NCBI GenBank assembly: GCA_963678235.1
Contig: OY782766.1
Span: forward strand, 372,001-436,000
Direction of reading: 5' to 3'
Length of the DNA stretch: 64,000 nucleotides
From: JABMQB01 sp963678235
GTDB taxonomy: Bacteria > Bacteroidota > Bacteroidia > Bacteroidales > Prolixibacteraceae
In this document: positions 1 through 8,564 of the stretch, piece by piece
How the letters are laid out: the number at the start of each line of letters is the position of its first letter
Position numbering within the stretch: the first letter of the stretch is position 1
The notes under the pieces: generated by a model
What the model was told of the DNA's origin: nothing
The model's database searches: none
The model's input: the letters and a program-made list of their open reading frames with translations, nothing else
Position numbers and translations under genes: made by a program

Positions 1-564
1 GAAAGTATAACAAAAGAAGAATTAGCGGAATTGCCTTTGGTTCAGTTTGATGGGACAATTACAATTGTTGAAGATATGAACCAGGTTGACCCAATTGCAG
101 GATATTTGAAAGAACAAAAGATAATTGGTTTCGACACGGAAACAAGGCCATCCTTTAAAAAAGGAAATGTAAACCAGGTTGCTTTGCTTCAGCTTTCAAC
201 AAACGATCAAGCTTTTTTATTTCGCCTTAATAAAATTGGTTTGCCAAACAGGATTGTAGATATTTTAAAATCACAAGATATTATTAAAGCCGGGGTTGCA
301 ATCCGAGACGATATTAAAGTTTTACAAAGTATTAAGAAATTTACACCAAATGGATTTGTAGAATTGCAGGATCAGGTACAGGAGTTTGGTATCCAGAATT
401 TTAGCCTTAAAAAAATAATGGGCATCGTATTGGGTTGCAGGATATCGAAGGCGCAGCAACTTTCGAACTGGGAAGCAGAAATGCTCACCGAAGCCCAGCA
501 AATATATGCCGCAACTGATGCCTGGGCGGCTTTAAAAATCTATCAAAATTTATATACCAATTAG
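1..564 (+). CDS. 3'-5' exonuclease, RNase D-like (5' end outside window)
   Basis: DEDD-type 3'-5' exonuclease domain, related to RNase D/WRN exonucleases that trim RNA or DNA 3' ends with two metal ions. Visible motifs are FDTET (ExoI, Asp and Glu ligands), an Asp-containing GVAIRDDIKVLQ segment (ExoII) and YAATDAW (ExoIII with the Tyr-x3-Asp of the DEDDy class). The reading frame is open to the first base of the window, reading ESITKEELAEL before the first in-frame TTG at 31, so the true start lies upstream. No HRDC domain follows, so it is a single-domain protein of about 190 aa. It ends 6 bp before the rlmI-like gene and is probably co-transcribed with it. The substrate cannot be told from sequence. 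Confidence 0.85.
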   Translation, partial: ESITKEELAELPLVQFDGTITIVEDMNQVDPIAGYLKEQKIIGFDTETRPSFKKGNVNQVALLQLSTNDQAFLFRLNKIGLPNRIVDILKSQDIIKAGVAIRDDIKVLQSIKKFTPNGFVELQDQVQEFGIQNFSLKKIMGIVLGCRISKAQQLSNWEAEMLTEAQQIYAATDAWAALKIYQNLYTN

Positions 565-570
565 TTATTT

Positions 571-1761
571 ATGGACAGCCAATTTACAAGTGTTGTTTTA
601 AAATCAGGGAAAGATCAATCGTTAAAAAGATTTCACCCATGGGTTTTTTCAGGTGCGATAAAAAAAATAAAAGGGCCTGTTAATGAAGGTGATGTGGTGG
701 CTGTTTATTCCAATAAAGATGAATTTCTTGGAATAGGCCATTACCAAATTGGTTCCATTGCAGTCCGAATTTTTTCTTTTGAAGAGATTACGCCGGATTA
801 TGATTTTTGGAAACAAAAAATACAATCAGCATATACACTTCGTGAAAAAATATTTTTAGCAGATAATTCGGAAACAAATGTGTTTCGTTTGGTAAATGCC
901 GAAGGGGATGGAATGCCCGGATTGATCATCGATTATTACAACGGAGTTGCAGTTTTGCAAATGCATTCTATCGGGATGTACCTAATTCGGGAGCAATTGA
1001 AAGATGCCCTCGTTGAGGTTTTGGGAGATAAACTAACTGCGGTCTACGATAAAAGCGAAAAGACTTTGCCGTTTAAATCAAAAATTGAATTTAAAGATGG
1101 CTACCTATTTGGAAAAGAAACAGCAAAACAGGTTTCTGAATATGGATTGAAGTTTAATGTGGATTGGGAAAGCGGTCAGAAAACTGGTTTTTTTATTGAT
1201 CAACGCGAAAATCGAAAATTGGTAGAGACCTACGCAAAAGGACGTGATGTTTTAAACATGTTTTGTTATACCGGGGGCTTCTCCTTTTTTGCAATGCGCG
1301 GTGGGGCAAACCTGGTACATTCAGTTGATGCATCGGCTAAGGCAATTGACCTTACCAACGAAAACGTTTCTTTAAATTTTGAAAACGATGACCGGCATAA
1401 AGCTTTTGCAGTTGATGCCTTTGATTATTTAAAAGATATAAAAGATACATACGACCTCATAATTTTAGATCCTCCTGCTTTCGCGAAACACAGGGATTCT
1501 TTGCATCGTGCCTTATTAGGTTACAAGAGACTTAACGCCAGGGCATTCGAGCAAATTCGTCCCGGGGGCATAGTATTCACATTTTCCTGCTCTCAAGTGG
1601 TTTCGAAAGACAAGTTCAGGGAAGCTGTATTTTCAGGGGCGGCAATAGCTGGCCGTAAAGTGAGCATATTGCACCAAATGACCCAGCCGGCAGATCATCC
1701 GGTAAATATTTATCATCCCGAAGGGGAATACCTGAAAGGCTTGGTTTTGTATATTGAATAA
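571..1761 (+). CDS. rlmI: RlmI-like class I rRNA cytosine-C5 methyltransferase
   Basis: SAM-dependent methyltransferase of the RlmI/YccW family, which methylates C1962 of 23S rRNA in E. coli. The N-terminal 80 residues form a PUA RNA-binding domain (KRFHPWVFSGAI). The Rossmann methyltransferase follows, with the SAM loop NMFCYTGGFSFFA around residue 230, the acidic end of strand 2 (SVDAS), the catalytic-loop motif LDPPAF, and a Cys in FSCSQ expected to act in C5 methylation. At 396 aa it matches the family length. It starts 6 bp after the exonuclease gene. Function in this organism is inferred from family. Confidence 0.92.
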   Translation: MDSQFTSVVLKSGKDQSLKRFHPWVFSGAIKKIKGPVNEGDVVAVYSNKDEFLGIGHYQIGSIAVRIFSFEEITPDYDFWKQKIQSAYTLREKIFLADNSETNVFRLVNAEGDGMPGLIIDYYNGVAVLQMHSIGMYLIREQLKDALVEVLGDKLTAVYDKSEKTLPFKSKIEFKDGYLFGKETAKQVSEYGLKFNVDWESGQKTGFFIDQRENRKLVETYAKGRDVLNMFCYTGGFSFFAMRGGANLVHSVDASAKAIDLTNENVSLNFENDDRHKAFAVDAFDYLKDIKDTYDLIILDPPAFAKHRDSLHRALLGYKRLNARAFEQIRPGGIVFTFSCSQVVSKDKFREAVFSGAAIAGRKVSILHQMTQPADHPVNIYHPEGEYLKGLVLYIE

Positions 1762-1784
1762 TAACACCTTAAATTTCCTTAATT

Positions 1785-2501
1785 ATGACAAGCGAAAACA
1801 TTGTTAAACTACTCAACGAAGAAGTTAACGAAAAGTCTTTGGAAGAAACACTTGGATTTATTGCCTCGAAATACGCCGGTAAAATTGTTTTTACGAGCAG
1901 TTTTGGGTACGAGGATCAGGTGATCACGGATATGATATTTAGAAATAATTTTGACATTGAGGTGATTACTCTCGATACTGGAAGGATGTTTGAAGAAACC
2001 TACAAAGTTTACAATAAAACTTTAGACAAATATGGAAAATCCATCAAAGCATATTTTCCGGAAGCTGATGATGTTGAGAAACTTTTAAACGAAAAAGGTC
2101 CCATCAGTTTTTATAATTCGATCGAAAACAGAAAGGAATGTTGCCATATTCGAAAAGTCAAACCATTGCAAATTGCGTTAGATAAAAAAGAATGCTGGAT
2201 AACCGGACTTAGGGCAGATCAATCAAGCGGTAGGGGCACACTCGAGCATTTTGTTTACGACCCGGGATTTAAATTGGTCAAATACAATCCATTGTTAAAC
2301 TGGAGCCTTGAGGATGTGAAAGCATATATAAAAGAACATAATGTGCCTTATAACGCGCTTCACGATCGTGGGTTTGTGAGTATTGGTTGTGAACCCTGCA
2401 CAAGGGCAATCCAACCGGGCGATGATTTCCGTGCCGGACGCTGGTGGTGGGAAAACAATACCGGAAAAGAATGCGGCTTGCATACGCACACCAAAAATTA
2501 A
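1785..2501 (+). CDS. cysH: Phosphoadenylyl/adenylyl-sulfate reductase (4Fe-4S APS reductase type)
   Basis: Reduces activated sulfate (APS or PAPS) to sulfite in assimilatory sulfate reduction, using thioredoxin. It has the PP-loop-like motif SSFGYED (about residues 38-44), LDTGRMFEET, and the cysteine set of APS-type reductases: C119-C120, C202-x2-C205 for a 4Fe-4S cluster, and the catalytic Cys C230 in KECGLH near the C-terminus. The CC...CxxC set indicates an APS-preferring enzyme rather than the cluster-free PAPS enzyme of E. coli. The 238-aa length is normal. No cysD, cysN or sulfite reductase gene lies in the window. A hairpin terminator follows at 2528. Confidence 0.93.
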   Translation: MTSENIVKLLNEEVNEKSLEETLGFIASKYAGKIVFTSSFGYEDQVITDMIFRNNFDIEVITLDTGRMFEETYKVYNKTLDKYGKSIKAYFPEADDVEKLLNEKGPISFYNSIENRKECCHIRKVKPLQIALDKKECWITGLRADQSSGRGTLEHFVYDPGFKLVKYNPLLNWSLEDVKAYIKEHNVPYNALHDRGFVSIGCEPCTRAIQPGDDFRAGRWWWENNTGKECGLHTHTKN

Positions 2502-2527
2502 TCGAAAAATATAAATAGTTGAATCAA

Positions 2528-2560
2528 AGCTCTTTCCATAGCGGGAAGGGCTTTTTGTTT
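2528..2560 (+). terminator. Rho-independent terminator after cysH
   Basis: Nine-pair stem AGCTCTTTC / GGAAGGGCT (two G-U pairs) with a 7-nt loop, followed by a T-rich run, starting 27 bp after the cysH stop. Confidence 0.75.
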
Positions 2561-2719
2561 GTTTCTAATTACGGCAAAAACAGCAAAGGTGTAATTCTAT
2601 ACGCTAAAAATAACCAATAGTATTTTAGGCTTCAGAAAAACATAATTTGTAGATTTAAGAAGTTTTTAAAATAGCCAATTTATTATAAGTCGCATTTAAT
2701 TAAGCTAATTGATAATCTT

Positions 2720-5530
2720 ATGAATAAATTCACACTTCTATTATTTGTATTAATTCCCTTGTTTGGGTTTTCTCAACAGCCTGCAAAAAAGGTGTTGACA
2801 ATGGATAATTATTCAACATGGAATACACTTAAAAATCCGATCATTTCGAACGATGGGAAAGTAATTGCCTACGAAATTAATCCCCAAAAAGGCGATGGGA
2901 ATCTGGTAGTTCACAACCACAAGCAACAACATATTCTGCCTAGAGGTTATAAGGCTCAAATCGGATCAGGCAATGATTTTATCATTTATCATATAAAACA
3001 ACCATTATCGACCATTCGGAAAGCAAAAAAGGACAAAGTTAAAAAGGATAAAATGCCGGGCGATAGCTTGGGTATTTATGTGTTTGATCACGATTCAGCA
3101 GTACTATTCCCCAATGTAAAATCCTATAAACTGCCAAAAGAGAATGCCAGTTGGATTGCTTTTACTGCTAAAAAGGGAAAGAAAAAAGTTTCAAAAGAAG
3201 AAGGTGACGAATCAGCTGAGAACGAAAAAAAAGAAGTTAAAAAGGACAAGAAAGAAGAACCGGAAGGTGATGATCTGGTTTTATTTAATATTGCGAATGC
3301 AGATACCTTGCTTTTCCATTATGTAACGGAATACTTTTATGCAAAAAAAGGAAACGGGATTGTTTTTGTATCACAGGCAAAAGATTCCATAAATACTTAT
3401 TCTACAGTACATTATTTTAATACAGAAACGAATAACACAAAGGAGCTATTTAGCAGTGAGGGCTGGGTAAAGAAAATAACTGCCGATGAATTGGGAGGGC
3501 AGGTGGCATTTCTGCATTCTATTGATACCATTGAAGAAAAAGTGTATAAAATGTACTATACACATACGGAAACCGGTAATCCGGAAGTAGTTGTTGAGGC
3601 GAATATGCTGGGAGTACCATTAGGGTGGTCGCCGAGTGAAAATGGGAATGTTTCCTTTTCAGAAAACGGTAGCAAGTTGTTTGTCGGGATGGCAAGTACC
3701 CCAAAACCAGAACCGGAAGATTCGTTGCTTGAAGAAGAAAAACCAAAACTGGATATTTGGAACTGGAAAGATTTAAAAATTCAGCCACAACAGAAAGTAG
3801 AATCATCGAAAGAAAAAAAACGAACCTATATAGGGGTTTTCCATATTGAGAAAAAGAGGTTTGTTCAATTGGAAGATTTGAACATAAGTAACCTTCGTTT
3901 TATCCAAAAACAAAACGGTGATGTTGCCCTTGGAAGAGACACTAAATCATATCAACGCGAAACAAGCTGGACTGGAAAGTGGAGTGCCGATTATTATTTA
4001 GTGGATATTCCTTCAGGAATAAAAAGACAGGTGCTGATGGAAAAAGAACATGTGTGGTTGTCTCCAACAGGGAAATATTTAGTTTGGTACGAACCCGCTG
4101 ATAGCAGTTATTATTGCCAGTCAACCATCCTGGGTGAACTCAAAGAGGTAGCCCTAACAAAGGCTATTCCGGTGAACTTTTATGAAGAAACCAACGATAT
4201 GCCCATCGATCCAAGACCTTACGGGATTGCTGGCTGGAGCGAAAATGACAAATTTGTTTTTATTTATGACCGATACGATATCTGGAAAATTGATCCTGCC
4301 GGATACCGGGTCCCGGTAAATGCTACGCATGCTTTTGGACGACGGAATAAAACCCGTTTAAAATATGTAAAGCTGGATAAGGAAGAACAATTTATTCCTT
4401 CCGATGAGCGGATATTTTTAAGTGCATTCGACGAAAGAACAATGGCATCGGGTTATTTCAGTGCCATATTGGATAATGCCAAAGATCCAAAACTGGAAAT
4501 GATGGATCACTACATGTTTGACAATATTGCGAAAGCAAAAGATGCAGATAAGATAATTTGGACAAAACAAAATATTGAAGTATTCCCTGATCTTTGGAGC
4601 AGTAATTTGCATTTTCAACATGCCGAAAAACTTTCTTTAGCCAATCCGCAGCAAAGTGAATTCAATTGGGCAAAGGTGGAAGTAGTTGAGTGGACTTCTT
4701 TCACTGGCGAAAACTTGCGGGGGCTTCTATACACCCCGGAAAATTTAAATTTAAAGAAAAAATATCCGATGGTCGTATATTTCTACGAACGAAGTGTACA
4801 TACCAAAAACAGGCATTATTTTCCTTATCCGAGCCGTTCAACCATAAATAAAACATTTTATGCAAGTAATGGTTATTGTGTATTTGTTCCCGATATAACC
4901 TACAAAGATGGTTATCCGGGACAAAGTGCTTACAATGCAATCGTAAGCGGGGTAAATAACCTGATAATTACCAGGCCTTTTATTGATAAAGAGAACATTG
5001 GGCTGCAAGGACAAAGTTGGGGAGGATATCAAACTGCATTTTTAGTAACCGAAACCGAAATGTTTAAGGCTGCCATGGCAGGGGCCCCGGTAAGTAATAT
5101 GACCAGTGCCTATGGTGGAATCCGTTGGGAATCTGGTATGAGCCGGATGTTTCAGTATGAGCATACACAAAGCCGATTGGGAGGAACCCTTTGGGATAGG
5201 CCGTTAATTTATATCGAAAACTCCCCTTTATTTAATGCACCTAAAATAAATACGCCTTTGCTGATGATGCACAACGATAACGATGGAGCAGTTCCCTGGT
5301 ACCAGGGTATTGAGTTATTTGTAGCACTTCGGCGTTTAGACAAACCAGCGTGGTTGCTAACCTACAATGGCGAGCCTCATAACCTGAAAGCCGAAAGTTG
5401 GGCAAACAGGGTTGACCTTTCAAAAAGAATGTTTCAGTTTTTCAACCATTATTTGAAAGGTGACGAAGCACCAGAATGGATGGAGAAAGGAATTCCGGCT
5501 GTTGATAAAGGGAAAAAACTGGGATATTAA
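2720..5530 (+). CDS. Secreted S9 family serine peptidase (prolyl oligopeptidase/DPP-like)
   Basis: Large exported peptidase of the S9 clan. A Sec signal peptide covers about the first 18 residues (MNKFTLLLFVLIPLFGFSQ). A long beta-propeller region follows, then a C-terminal alpha/beta-hydrolase domain with the nucleophile in GQSWGG (S766), the Asp in HNDNDG (D853 or D855) and the His in GEPHN (H887). At 936 aa it is longer than classic DPP4-type enzymes (about 700-760 aa). One insertion is a Lys/Glu-rich low-complexity segment at about residues 152-185, interrupting an early propeller blade. It probably cleaves peptides in the periplasm or at the surface. It stands alone, preceded by 218 bp of non-coding DNA. 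Confidence 0.92.
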   Translation: MNKFTLLLFVLIPLFGFSQQPAKKVLTMDNYSTWNTLKNPIISNDGKVIAYEINPQKGDGNLVVHNHKQQHILPRGYKAQIGSGNDFIIYHIKQPLSTIRKAKKDKVKKDKMPGDSLGIYVFDHDSAVLFPNVKSYKLPKENASWIAFTAKKGKKKVSKEEGDESAENEKKEVKKDKKEEPEGDDLVLFNIANADTLLFHYVTEYFYAKKGNGIVFVSQAKDSINTYSTVHYFNTETNNTKELFSSEGWVKKITADELGGQVAFLHSIDTIEEKVYKMYYTHTETGNPEVVVEANMLGVPLGWSPSENGNVSFSENGSKLFVGMASTPKPEPEDSLLEEEKPKLDIWNWKDLKIQPQQKVESSKEKKRTYIGVFHIEKKRFVQLEDLNISNLRFIQKQNGDVALGRDTKSYQRETSWTGKWSADYYLVDIPSGIKRQVLMEKEHVWLSPTGKYLVWYEPADSSYYCQSTILGELKEVALTKAIPVNFYEETNDMPIDPRPYGIAGWSENDKFVFIYDRYDIWKIDPAGYRVPVNATHAFGRRNKTRLKYVKLDKEEQFIPSDERIFLSAFDERTMASGYFSAILDNAKDPKLEMMDHYMFDNIAKAKDADKIIWTKQNIEVFPDLWSSNLHFQHAEKLSLANPQQSEFNWAKVEVVEWTSFTGENLRGLLYTPENLNLKKKYPMVVYFYERSVHTKNRHYFPYPSRSTINKTFYASNGYCVFVPDITYKDGYPGQSAYNAIVSGVNNLIITRPFIDKENIGLQGQSWGGYQTAFLVTETEMFKAAMAGAPVSNMTSAYGGIRWESGMSRMFQYEHTQSRLGGTLWDRPLIYIENSPLFNAPKINTPLLMMHNDNDGAVPWYQGIELFVALRRLDKPAWLLTYNGEPHNLKAESWANRVDLSKRMFQFFNHYLKGDEAPEWMEKGIPAVDKGKKLGY

Positions 5531-5704
5531 TCTAATTTTCATTATCTGCTTATTGGTTGAATCCTGTAATTCAAATGTAGTGATTTTTGGTTTTTCTGAA
5601 TTGATGTACTTCGAAGAGCCTAGTAGTTGAGCAAAAATATTTTGCTGTGGCGATGTAACATAAATTCAGGGCAAACGTCATAAATAAAGATAAATTGATT
5701 TGCC

Positions 5705-6217
5705 ATGAAAAAAATGTCCATTGCCCTGTTGTTCACCGCCCTGATAGTTTCATCCTGTACATATAACGAAGGAGTATCAAAAGCGTTTTCAAAATACAGG
5801 CACGAAAACGGAATTGTTGCTGTTACTGTACCGGGATTTGCCATTCGTATTGCTTCCCTGATTGCCGATTTAGATGAAAGAGAAGAAGAATTGCTCGCAA
5901 GTATTGACCGGGTTAAAGTTTTAGCTGTTGACGATGATCGAATAAATGCTTCTGTAAATTTCCATGAAGAGTTTGCTGAATTGATCCAACAAAACGAATA
6001 CGAGGAATTGCTTGTTGTTAAAAGCGATGACCAATCAGCTACAATTGTTGGTAAAATCACGAAGGAAGGGGTAATTAAAGAAATGGTTGTGCTGGTGGGC
6101 GGCGATGATAATGCCCTGGTTTATATCAAGGGTTCCATACGTCCGGAGCTTTTGAACGAATATATTAATGAATCAGATCATGAAGAATTACTAAGTTTTA
6201 AAGGATTTGGGTTCTAA
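5705..6217 (+). CDS. DUF4252 domain lipoprotein
   Basis: Predicted lipoprotein of 170 aa. The N-terminus MKKMSIALLFTALIVSSC has a hydrophobic stretch and a lipobox Cys at about residue 18. The remainder matches the DUF4252 pattern common in Bacteroidota: repeated Val/Ile-rich strands, a central acidic helix around LDEREEELLASI, and two strands ending KEMVVLVGG and VYIKGSI. The family has no established biochemical function, so none is assigned. The gene is monocistronic and followed by a strong terminator at 6241. Confidence 0.8.
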   Translation: MKKMSIALLFTALIVSSCTYNEGVSKAFSKYRHENGIVAVTVPGFAIRIASLIADLDEREEELLASIDRVKVLAVDDDRINASVNFHEEFAELIQQNEYEELLVVKSDDQSATIVGKITKEGVIKEMVVLVGGDDNALVYIKGSIRPELLNEYINESDHEELLSFKGFGF

Positions 6218-6240
6218 ACTTCGCTAAATAACTGCAAGAG

Positions 6241-6274
6241 AGGCTGTATCGCATTAGTGGTACAGCCTTTTTTT
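6241..6274 (+). terminator. Rho-independent terminator after the DUF4252 gene
   Basis: Perfect 8-bp stem AGGCTGTA / TACAGCCT with a 12-nt loop and a run of seven or more T. It lies 13 bp before the palindromic element at 6287. Confidence 0.85.
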
Positions 6275-6286
6275 CTGAAAGTCTTC

Positions 6287-6341
6287 GGGTGATGCGGATT
6301 CTATCCGCATTATTCTTCAGCGAATAAAATTCGCTGCACCC
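6287..6341. repeat. REP-like two-hairpin palindromic element (three-way junction)
   Basis: A 55-bp element with nested perfect complementarity. Outer arms GGGTG (6287-6291) and CACCC (6337-6341) enclose two 8-bp hairpins: ATGCGGAT-TCT-ATCCGCAT (6292-6310) and CAGCGAAT-AAA-ATTCGCTG (6318-6336), separated by 7 nt. All 21 possible pairs are Watson-Crick. No T-run follows, so it is not a simple terminator. The layout resembles paired REP palindromes mobilised by RAYT-type transposases, but no transposase lies in the window and only one copy is evident here. The REP assignment is inference. The rest of the 6218-6654 gap holds only the terminator and a -7 box. Confidence 0.6.
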
Positions 6342-6598
6342 AAATTCTTATGGCTCGATTTTCATTTCTGTTGGTGATTCCTATGAATCAAGAATGTTTT
6401 TTCAATATTAATTCTATAAACAGAAACTATATACCGCATCAAACCATAAAAAAATGGTGTGTAAAACTTCATATACGTGTGAAATACACCTTTTTGTCTG
6501 CGAACTACATATAATTAGCCTTAACAGGAATAATCAATCATTCACAGGAACTAAACGGTACTTAGTTGAAATAAATATATAGCTATTAGATTGTTACA

Positions 6599-6606
6599 TA
6601 TATTTG
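6599..6606 (+). promoter_or_regulatory. Candidate -7 box for the gene at 6655
   Basis: TATATTTG matches the Bacteroidota -7 consensus TAnnTTTG exactly and lies 48 bp before the start codon. No convincing -33 TTTG is found at normal spacing. Confidence 0.4.
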
Positions 6607-6654
6607 AAATAGATAAAATAAAGCCATGTATTTAAACAATTAAAAATTAAAGCT

Positions 6655-7173
6655 ATGAAGATTAAATTATTTATCATGACCATTTGCTTGGCACTTGTGC
6701 TCATGAACGCAGAAGCAAGCAAAACAAAAACAAAATCGAAAGTACATACGAACTATGCTTCAACCATCACCGGCAAATCGCTATCTGATTTTGGAGATTA
6801 TAAAGTAGCAAAATGCGATAATCCTTTAGTTTTGGACGGAGTTGAACTTAAAACTTACCAATTGGAATATTCAAACTCTGAACAAGATATTCGGATTGGT
6901 GTAATCCCTGAAAAAAAGTGTACAAGCTTTATTCTTAAAGCAAAAACATTTGAAGTTGAATATGTGTGTAAAAACGGTGTGTTTGGGGTGAAAAAAATAA
7001 GGAAAGCCTATCAGGAAATCCCAAAAGACATGAACGAAGCAGTGCTTGATAAGGAAGGATATTACACGCAAAGGGTAATTTCACAAAAGCCAAAAACTGA
7101 GGGTGAACTGCTGGGTTTAATAGCATGTTATTTCCCGAACCTTATTAAAGACGAATACCAAGGAACATTTTAA
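6655..7173 (+). CDS. Small secreted protein of unknown function
   Basis: Not recognised as a known family. The 172-aa product starts with a clear Sec signal peptide (MKIKLFIMTICLALVLMNAEA), followed by a short Lys/Thr-rich linker and a compact domain with three Cys residues (AKCDN, KKCTS, EYVCKN). An odd number of Cys suggests at least one unpaired. No lipobox is seen, so periplasmic or extracellular location is inferred. It sits between strong terminators and is probably transcribed alone from a promoter near 6599. Confidence 0.65.
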   Translation: MKIKLFIMTICLALVLMNAEASKTKTKSKVHTNYASTITGKSLSDFGDYKVAKCDNPLVLDGVELKTYQLEYSNSEQDIRIGVIPEKKCTSFILKAKTFEVEYVCKNGVFGVKKIRKAYQEIPKDMNEAVLDKEGYYTQRVISQKPKTEGELLGLIACYFPNLIKDEYQGTF

Positions 7174-7225
7174 TTCACAAATAGCGCAAATTTTTCATAG
7201 AGATTATGAAAATCAAATTGAAATT

Positions 7226-7254
7226 CCCCATCAGAGGATGGGGCTTTTCTTTTG
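7226..7254 (+). terminator. Rho-independent terminator
   Basis: Perfect 7-bp stem CCCCATC / GATGGGG with an AGAG loop, followed by CTTTTCTTTT. It ends the transcript of the small secreted protein gene. Confidence 0.8.
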
Positions 7255-7325
7255 ATTGAAGCGGTGAATTAATAAAGATAAACTCAATCGGTTGAGGAGC
7301 CGTAGAGCCTGAATTTCAATTTTAT

Positions 7326-7350
7326 GCCCTGTATCACTCAGATACGGGGC
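7326..7350. other. Hairpin in the leader region of the LytS/LytTR operon
   Basis: Ten-pair stem GCCCTGTATC / GATACGGGGC (one T-G pair) with an ACTCA loop, 141 bp before the first kinase start codon. No T-run follows on either strand, so it is not an evident terminator. It could be a leader structure or an operator. Apart from this hairpin and the terminator at 7226, nothing was seen between 7174 and 7490. Confidence 0.45.
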
Positions 7351-7490
7351 TATTCAATTAACGACCAACAAGTACCGACAAACAACAAAATTTAACCTGT
7401 TAAATGCTCGTATTGTCCTATTAATTATATGTAATAAGGCCTATTTTGGGCTGCTGGCTTTTTACGGACAGCGAATATATTTTATCTTTA

Positions 7491-8564
7491 ATGAAATATA
7501 ATATTCAGACAGCAACTAAATTGTATAGAATCTTAAATAACAGAATCTTATTCCATATTCTCTTCTGGTTAACCTATGTCCTTTTTTTTGGGATGGTTTA
7601 TGGAAAATATGGGAACAATTATGGGTGGTATTTATTGGAGACAACTTGCATGTTGCCTTTTATAATGTTAGCCACCTACATGACTATTTATGTTTACCTG
7701 CCATACTACATCCGAAAACGAAGGATAATTCCTGCTTTGTTACTGCTGTTTTTAAGCTTGTTTATTGCAACATTGGGTGAACGCGTTTTTATACGAACGC
7801 TTAATTCGCTGGAAGTTACCCTTGATTCGATGTTCGATGTGGCATATGTTTATTTATTGCTCGAAACCAGTCTTATGGTGGGTAGTGCCATTGCCATAAA
7901 AATGACGAAAAAATGGATTGAGCAGCAGAATGAAAAACATGAAGCGGAAAAGAAAAATTTGTTGAACGAATTGAACCAGTTGAAAGCGCAATTGCAGCCA
8001 CATTTTTTGTTCAATACTTTGAATAATTTATACACCCTTTCATTAGAAAAATCATCGAAAACATCGGAAGGAATAGCCAAAATTGCAGATTTGTTGCGTT
8101 CAGTTTTATACGAATGCAACGATGCCGAAATTGATTTGGAAAAAGAAATTTCGCTAATTACGAATTTTATTGAGCTTGAAAAAATGCGCTATAATAAGCG
8201 GTTATTTGTTGATTTCGAGGTGGTTGGTGATGTTGAAGGGTATCGAATTGCACCAATGCTTTTGTTTACCTTTGTAGAAAACTGTTTTAAGCATGGAAGC
8301 AGCATGGATTCAGGTAATCCGTGGATAAAAATAGCTTTAACCGTGGGCAATGGAGACATAGAGTTTAAAGCTCATAATAGCATTCCAAAGAAAAATACAG
8401 CTACCACTGAAGAAGTTACTGCACATATTAATGAAGGCATAGGGTTGTCTAATGTAAAACGAAGACTGAAACTATTATATCCAGGAAGAAACAAGCTAAT
8501 TTTTAAAGAAGGGCATGAATCTTTTTTAGCTGTGCTTAATATTCAACATGCCAGGCATGAGTAA
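7491..8564 (+). CDS. LytS-family membrane sensor histidine kinase (first of three)
   Basis: Sensor kinase of the His_kinase/LytS family (PF06580 type), expected to phosphorylate a LytTR regulator. About four N-terminal transmembrane helices (residues about 15-135) are followed by a coiled coil, the phospho-acceptor box QPHFLFNTLNNL (His at residue 171), and an HATPase domain with N-box VENCFKHG and G-box GIGLSNVKRRL. All catalytic motifs look intact. I chose ATG 7491 (MKYNIQ) over the in-frame upstream ATG at 7446, whose extra 15 residues are not family-like. It overlaps the next kinase gene, so translation is probably coupled. Confidence 0.9.
   Translation: MKYNIQTATKLYRILNNRILFHILFWLTYVLFFGMVYGKYGNNYGWYLLETTCMLPFIMLATYMTIYVYLPYYIRKRRIIPALLLLFLSLFIATLGERVFIRTLNSLEVTLDSMFDVAYVYLLLETSLMVGSAIAIKMTKKWIEQQNEKHEAEKKNLLNELNQLKAQLQPHFLFNTLNNLYTLSLEKSSKTSEGIAKIADLLRSVLYECNDAEIDLEKEISLITNFIELEKMRYNKRLFVDFEVVGDVEGYRIAPMLLFTFVENCFKHGSSMDSGNPWIKIALTVGNGDIEFKAHNSIPKKNTATTEEVTAHINEGIGLSNVKRRLKLLYPGRNKLIFKEGHESFLAVLNIQHARHE

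Noticed and set aside
5620..6060. 146-codon minus-strand frame opposite the DUF4252 gene
   Set aside because: Ser/Ala/Phe-rich antisense of a gene with a clear lipoprotein signal and family match; no start context or homologous motif.
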